Source: Flavobacterium sp. 245 (lineage in GTDB: Bacteria > Bacteroidota > Bacteroidia > Flavobacteriales > Flavobacteriaceae). Taken from it: DNA of 64,000 bases. Within the stretch, counting starts at the first letter, position 1; each line of letters opens with the position of its first letter. The notes under the pieces are model-generated. The model saw only the letters and a program-made list of their open reading frames with translations. It was not told the origin of the DNA and did not search any database. Location: contig NZ_SNXB01000001.1 in NCBI RefSeq assembly GCF_004362055.1, forward strand, positions 620,001-684,000, in the 5' to 3' direction. The translations under genes and the position numbers were made by a program. This document shows, piece by piece, positions 61,319-64,000 of the stretch.

Positions 61319-61443
61319 ACCATTAAGGCATTAAGTAAATTAAGTCAAGCTTTGTCAAGATAATTAAGCTAAGCTTTATGAACTTAAATAATTATATAAT
61401 TTTATCATTCAGTTAAGCTTAATAAACTTAATATCTTAATGGT
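61319..61443. repeat. Imperfect inverted-repeat element between gltX and the stomatin-like gene
   Basis: ACCATTAAG and CTTAATGGT at the two ends, ATTAAGT and ACTTAAT just inside them, and several internal TTAAG/AAGCTTA words over about 125 bases. Confidence 0.65.
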
Positions 61444-61451
61444 GAAATAAT

Positions 61452-62957
61452 TTATAAGGTAATTATCGCTTTCTGAATTCTCGAAATAGTTTCTTCTTTT
61501 CCAATGATTTCAACAATGTCAAATAGGTGAGGACCTTTAAGAGCTCCAACCAAACTCAAGCGGAAAGGTTGCATTACTTTACCCATTCCAATTTCATTTT
61601 TGGTTAACCAATCTTTTACGATTGCTTCGATATTTGCTGAATCAAAACCGTCAATATATTCAAGTGTTGAAATCAATTCCTGCATTAAAGCCGGAGTCTC
61701 TTCTTTCCAGTTTTTGCTTGCTTTTTCATCATAAGATGTTGGAGCCTGGAAAAAGAAATCAGTTAAATCCCAAAATTCAGAAACGAAATGCGCTCTTTCC
61801 TTAATCAAGGAAACGATTCTTGTAACATCATATTTAGAAACATCAACGCCCTTTTCAACTAAAATAGGAGTGAAGTCTTTCGCTAAATCGGCATCATTTT
61901 GTTTGATTAAATATTGATGATTGAACCATTTATTTTTCTCAGGATCAAATTTTGCACCCGATTTATGAACTCTGTTCAAGTCAAAAGATTCTATTAATTC
62001 TTCTAAAGAAAATAATTCTTTATCCGTTCCATCATTCCAACCTAACAAAGCAAGGAAGTTTATAACCGCTTCAGGGAAAAATCCTTTTTCTCTGTAACCA
62101 GATGAAACACCTTCTTCGGTTTTCCATTCTAATGGAAACACAGGAAATCCTAATTTGTCTCCATCTCTTTTTGATAATTTTCCGTTTCCAACCGGTTTTA
62201 GAATCAATGGTAAATGTGCAAATTCCGGAGCATCCCAACCAAAAGCGCGGTATAATAAAAAGTGAAGTGGCATCGATGGCAACCATTCTTCTCCGCGAAT
62301 TACGTGTGAAGTCTCCATCAAATGATCATCAACAATATTGGCCAAATGATATGTTGGCATACCATCACTTTTGAATAATACTTTATCGTCAAGTAGGTTC
62401 GTTTCAAATTTTACATCACCACGAATGATATCTTTTAAATGTAAAGTTTCGTCAACCGGAGTTTTAAAACGGATTACATAATGCTCTCCATTTGCAATTC
62501 TTTTAGCAACTTCTTCTGCAGAAATTACCAAAGAATTATCTAACTTTTCACGATTGTGATGATTGTAAATAAAAGTTTTTCCTTCAGCTTCGTGTTGTTT
62601 TCTATGTGCATCTAAAGCTTCCGGAGTATCAAAAGCATAATACGCCCAACCCGAATTGATCAATTGATCGGCATATTGTTGGTACAATTCCTTACGATCA
62701 CTTTGTCTGTACGGACCAAATTTTTCATTTTTACCAACGGTTTCTTCAGGAGCAATTCCCAACCATTCTAGTGCTTCCATAATATAAGCTTCGGCACCTG
62801 GAACAAAACGAGTCTGATCTGTATCTTCAATTCTTAAATAAAAAACACCATTATTTTTTTTGGCAAATAAATAATTAAATAGGGCAGTACGAACTCCGCC
62901 AATATGTAATGGTCCAGTTGGACTTGGTGCAAAACGCACGCGAACTTGCTTTGACAT
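61452..62957 (-). CDS. gltX: Glutamyl-tRNA synthetase
   Basis: A 501-residue class I synthetase. HIGH motif in FAPSPTGPLHIGGVRTALFN (9-28), the KMSKS-like KLSKRDGDKLGFPVFP (about 257-272) and a helical anticodon domain in the C-terminal third. Since glnS is present in the window, this enzyme probably charges only tRNA-Glu. ATG start with a promoter element just upstream. Confidence 0.96.
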   Translation of the reverse strand: MSKQVRVRFAPSPTGPLHIGGVRTALFNYLFAKKNNGVFYLRIEDTDQTRFVPGAEAYIMEALEWLGIAPEETVGKNEKFGPYRQSDRKELYQQYADQLINSGWAYYAFDTPEALDAHRKQHEAEGKTFIYNHHNREKLDNSLVISAEEVAKRIANGEHYVIRFKTPVDETLHLKDIIRGDVKFETNLLDDKVLFKSDGMPTYHLANIVDDHLMETSHVIRGEEWLPSMPLHFLLYRAFGWDAPEFAHLPLILKPVGNGKLSKRDGDKLGFPVFPLEWKTEEGVSSGYREKGFFPEAVINFLALLGWNDGTDKELFSLEELIESFDLNRVHKSGAKFDPEKNKWFNHQYLIKQNDADLAKDFTPILVEKGVDVSKYDVTRIVSLIKERAHFVSEFWDLTDFFFQAPTSYDEKASKNWKEETPALMQELISTLEYIDGFDSANIEAIVKDWLTKNEIGMGKVMQPFRLSLVGALKGPHLFDIVEIIGKEETISRIQKAIITL

Positions 62958-62974
62958 TTGTTTAAATTTTGATG

Positions 62975-62982
62975 CAAAGATA
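62975..62982 (-). promoter_or_regulatory. -7 promoter element of gltX
   Basis: TATCTTTG on the minus strand, 17 bases before the gltX ATG. No -33 TTG was found. Confidence 0.6.
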
Positions 62983-62989
62983 CAACTCT

Positions 62990-63080
62990 GAATTAGAAAA
63001 TTAGAAAATGTGTTTAATGAGATAATGTCTTGTGTTGCGCTTAATTGACTAATTTTCTAATTGATCATTTTCTAATTAAA
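62990..63080. repeat. AT-rich repeat between gltX and the DUF4175-type gene
   Basis: AATTAGAAAAT words at the left and ATTTTCTAATT words at the right are inverted relative to one another, as in 13571-13655. Confidence 0.5.
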
Positions 63081-63120
63081 ATTAGTACTTTTATAGGTTA
63101 TAATTAAAAGAGATTTTATT

Positions 63121-64000
63121 TTGAAAACATCATCTGCAATATATCAGAAGTTAGAAGGATTTATAAAGAAATATTATATGAATGAATTGATAAAAGGAGG
63201 ACTTCTTTTTATCGGTTTGGGATTATTATACTTTTTATTTACGCTTTTTATAGAGTATTTTCTTTGGCTGAAACCAGTTGGAAGAACGTTTTTATTCTGG
63301 ATATTTATTGCAGTAGAAGTTTTTCTATTGTTCCGTTTTATCTTGTTTCCAATTTTTAAGTTGTTCAAACTTCAAAAAGGAATCGATTATAATCAGGCTT
63401 CTGCTATTATTGGAAATCATTTTACAGAAGTAAGTGATAAACTAACAAACTTTTTACAGCTTTCTTCAAATGAAAATTCGGCTGAAAGTTCAGAATTAAT
63501 GTTGGCTTCGATTGAGCAAAAAGCAAATTCATTACAGCCAATTCCATTCGGAAATGCGATCAATTATAAATCAAATAAAAAGTATTTGCCGTTAGCTCTG
63601 ATTCCGGTTTTGTTGTTTGCTGTCTTTTTTGTTTCCGGAAACAGCAATATAATTTCGCAAAGTTTTAATAGAGTCGTACATTTTAATGCTTCGTTTTTAC
63701 CACCGGCTCCTTTCAAATTTGTGGTTTTAAATGACAATCTTCAGACAGAAGAAAACAAAGATTTTATTGTAAAGGTAGAAACAGAAGGAAACGTTGTTCC
63801 GGAAAATGTAATGATTCATATTGGTAATGAAAGTTATTTTATGGAATCTTCTCAAACCGGAAAGTTCGAATTTAAGATTGAAAAACCAACTTCAGATATT
63901 GCTTTTTCTTTTGAAGGAAATTCAGTTTCATCAAATGAATATGAATTAAAAGTTATTACAGTTCCATCGATTGCCAACTTCGAAATGGTTTTGAATTTTC
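63121..64000 (+). CDS. DUF4175-type large membrane protein, N-terminal part (cut by window edge)
   Basis: The first 293 codons of a plus-strand gene running past the right edge. It begins MKTSSAIYQKLEGFIKKYYM from a TTG, with membrane helices at about 23-43 (GGLLFIGLGLLYFLFTLFIE), 52-75 and 160-180 (ALIPVLLFAVFFVSG), then a beta-rich exported part with FLPPAPFKFVVLNDN. This pattern matches the N-terminus of DUF4175 proteins of Bacteroidota, long proteins of unknown function. An ATG at 63178 is an alternative start but would cut the conserved first helix. Confidence 0.75.
   Translation, partial: MKTSSAIYQKLEGFIKKYYMNELIKGGLLFIGLGLLYFLFTLFIEYFLWLKPVGRTFLFWIFIAVEVFLLFRFILFPIFKLFKLQKGIDYNQASAIIGNHFTEVSDKLTNFLQLSSNENSAESSELMLASIEQKANSLQPIPFGNAINYKSNKKYLPLALIPVLLFAVFFVSGNSNIISQSFNRVVHFNASFLPPAPFKFVVLNDNLQTEENKDFIVKVETEGNVVPENVMIHIGNESYFMESSQTGKFEFKIEKPTSDIAFSFEGNSVSSNEYELKVITVPSIANFEMVLNF

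Overview
The window is chromosomal DNA of a gliding flavobacterium, most likely the genus Flavobacterium (phylum Bacteroidota). This rests on low G+C, many TTG starts, promoters of the Bacteroidota type (TTG, about 17-19 bases, then TAnnTTTG), an ATP synthase operon without beta and epsilon genes, a SprE/PorW-type gliding/type IX secretion lipoprotein, a bactofilin, and many small families I know only from Flavobacteriia. No prophage, plasmid backbone, CRISPR array or rRNA operon was seen. One tRNA (Cys) is present.

Layout. 0-0.8 kb: start of an FtsX/LolE-type permease and rbfA. 1-5 kb: CBS protein, then a plus-strand cassette of circularly permuted ATP-grasp, alpha-E and transglutaminase-like proteins. 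5-11.7 kb: a minus-strand envelope/nucleotide cluster (flippase, dut, nucleotidyltransferase, TPR protein, DUF4292 lipoprotein, EnvC-like activator). 11.7-12.7 kb: acetyltransferase and a gene-free stretch holding a candidate structured RNA with an internal tandem repeat. 12.7-21.6 kb: a minus-strand block running SprE, bactofilin, AtpZ, a small membrane protein, then atpB-E-F-H-A-G. 21.7-31 kb: ABC exporter, ferredoxin reductase, GT9, upp, purD and small membrane proteins. 31-33.1 kb: a CapK-type adenylate-forming enzyme and an ORF6N-domain gene followed by a cluster of palindromes. 33.1-41.8 kb: a surface polysaccharide locus (glycosyltransferases, UDP-glucuronate decarboxylase-like enzyme, flippase, polymerase/ligase-like membrane proteins, Wzz-like protein). 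41.8-49 kb: phosphorylase-like protein, a REP-associated transposase (RAYT), GH3 enzyme, TatA, Tex. 49.3-50.7 kb: a very AT-rich gene-free region with DnaA-box-like words where gene orientation changes from mainly minus to mainly plus; it is a candidate replication origin. 50.7-64 kb: RNase R, GIN-domain protein, LysE exporter, tRNA-Cys with two partial tail copies, folB, glnS, small envelope/stress proteins, a stomatin-like protein, gltX and the start of a large DUF4175-type membrane protein.

Most genes are housekeeping or envelope functions. The least explained material is repetitive DNA. (1) The ORF6N gene contains a perfect 33-base palindrome in frame, and its 3' flank carries related palindromes; one differs from the in-gene copy only by compensatory pair changes. 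(2) A RAYT gene contains in frame the same 20-base palindrome that lies just upstream of it. (3) A tandemly repeated RNA-like locus at 12.35-12.61 kb has a promoter element and a 22-bp terminal hairpin. (4) Two tandem copies of the tRNA-Cys 3' end with its downstream terminator and spacer lie beyond the intact tRNA. (5) Long inverted-repeat elements beginning TTGTCATTTCGA occur twice. Family names of the DUF type are from memory of similar proteins and were not checked against a database.
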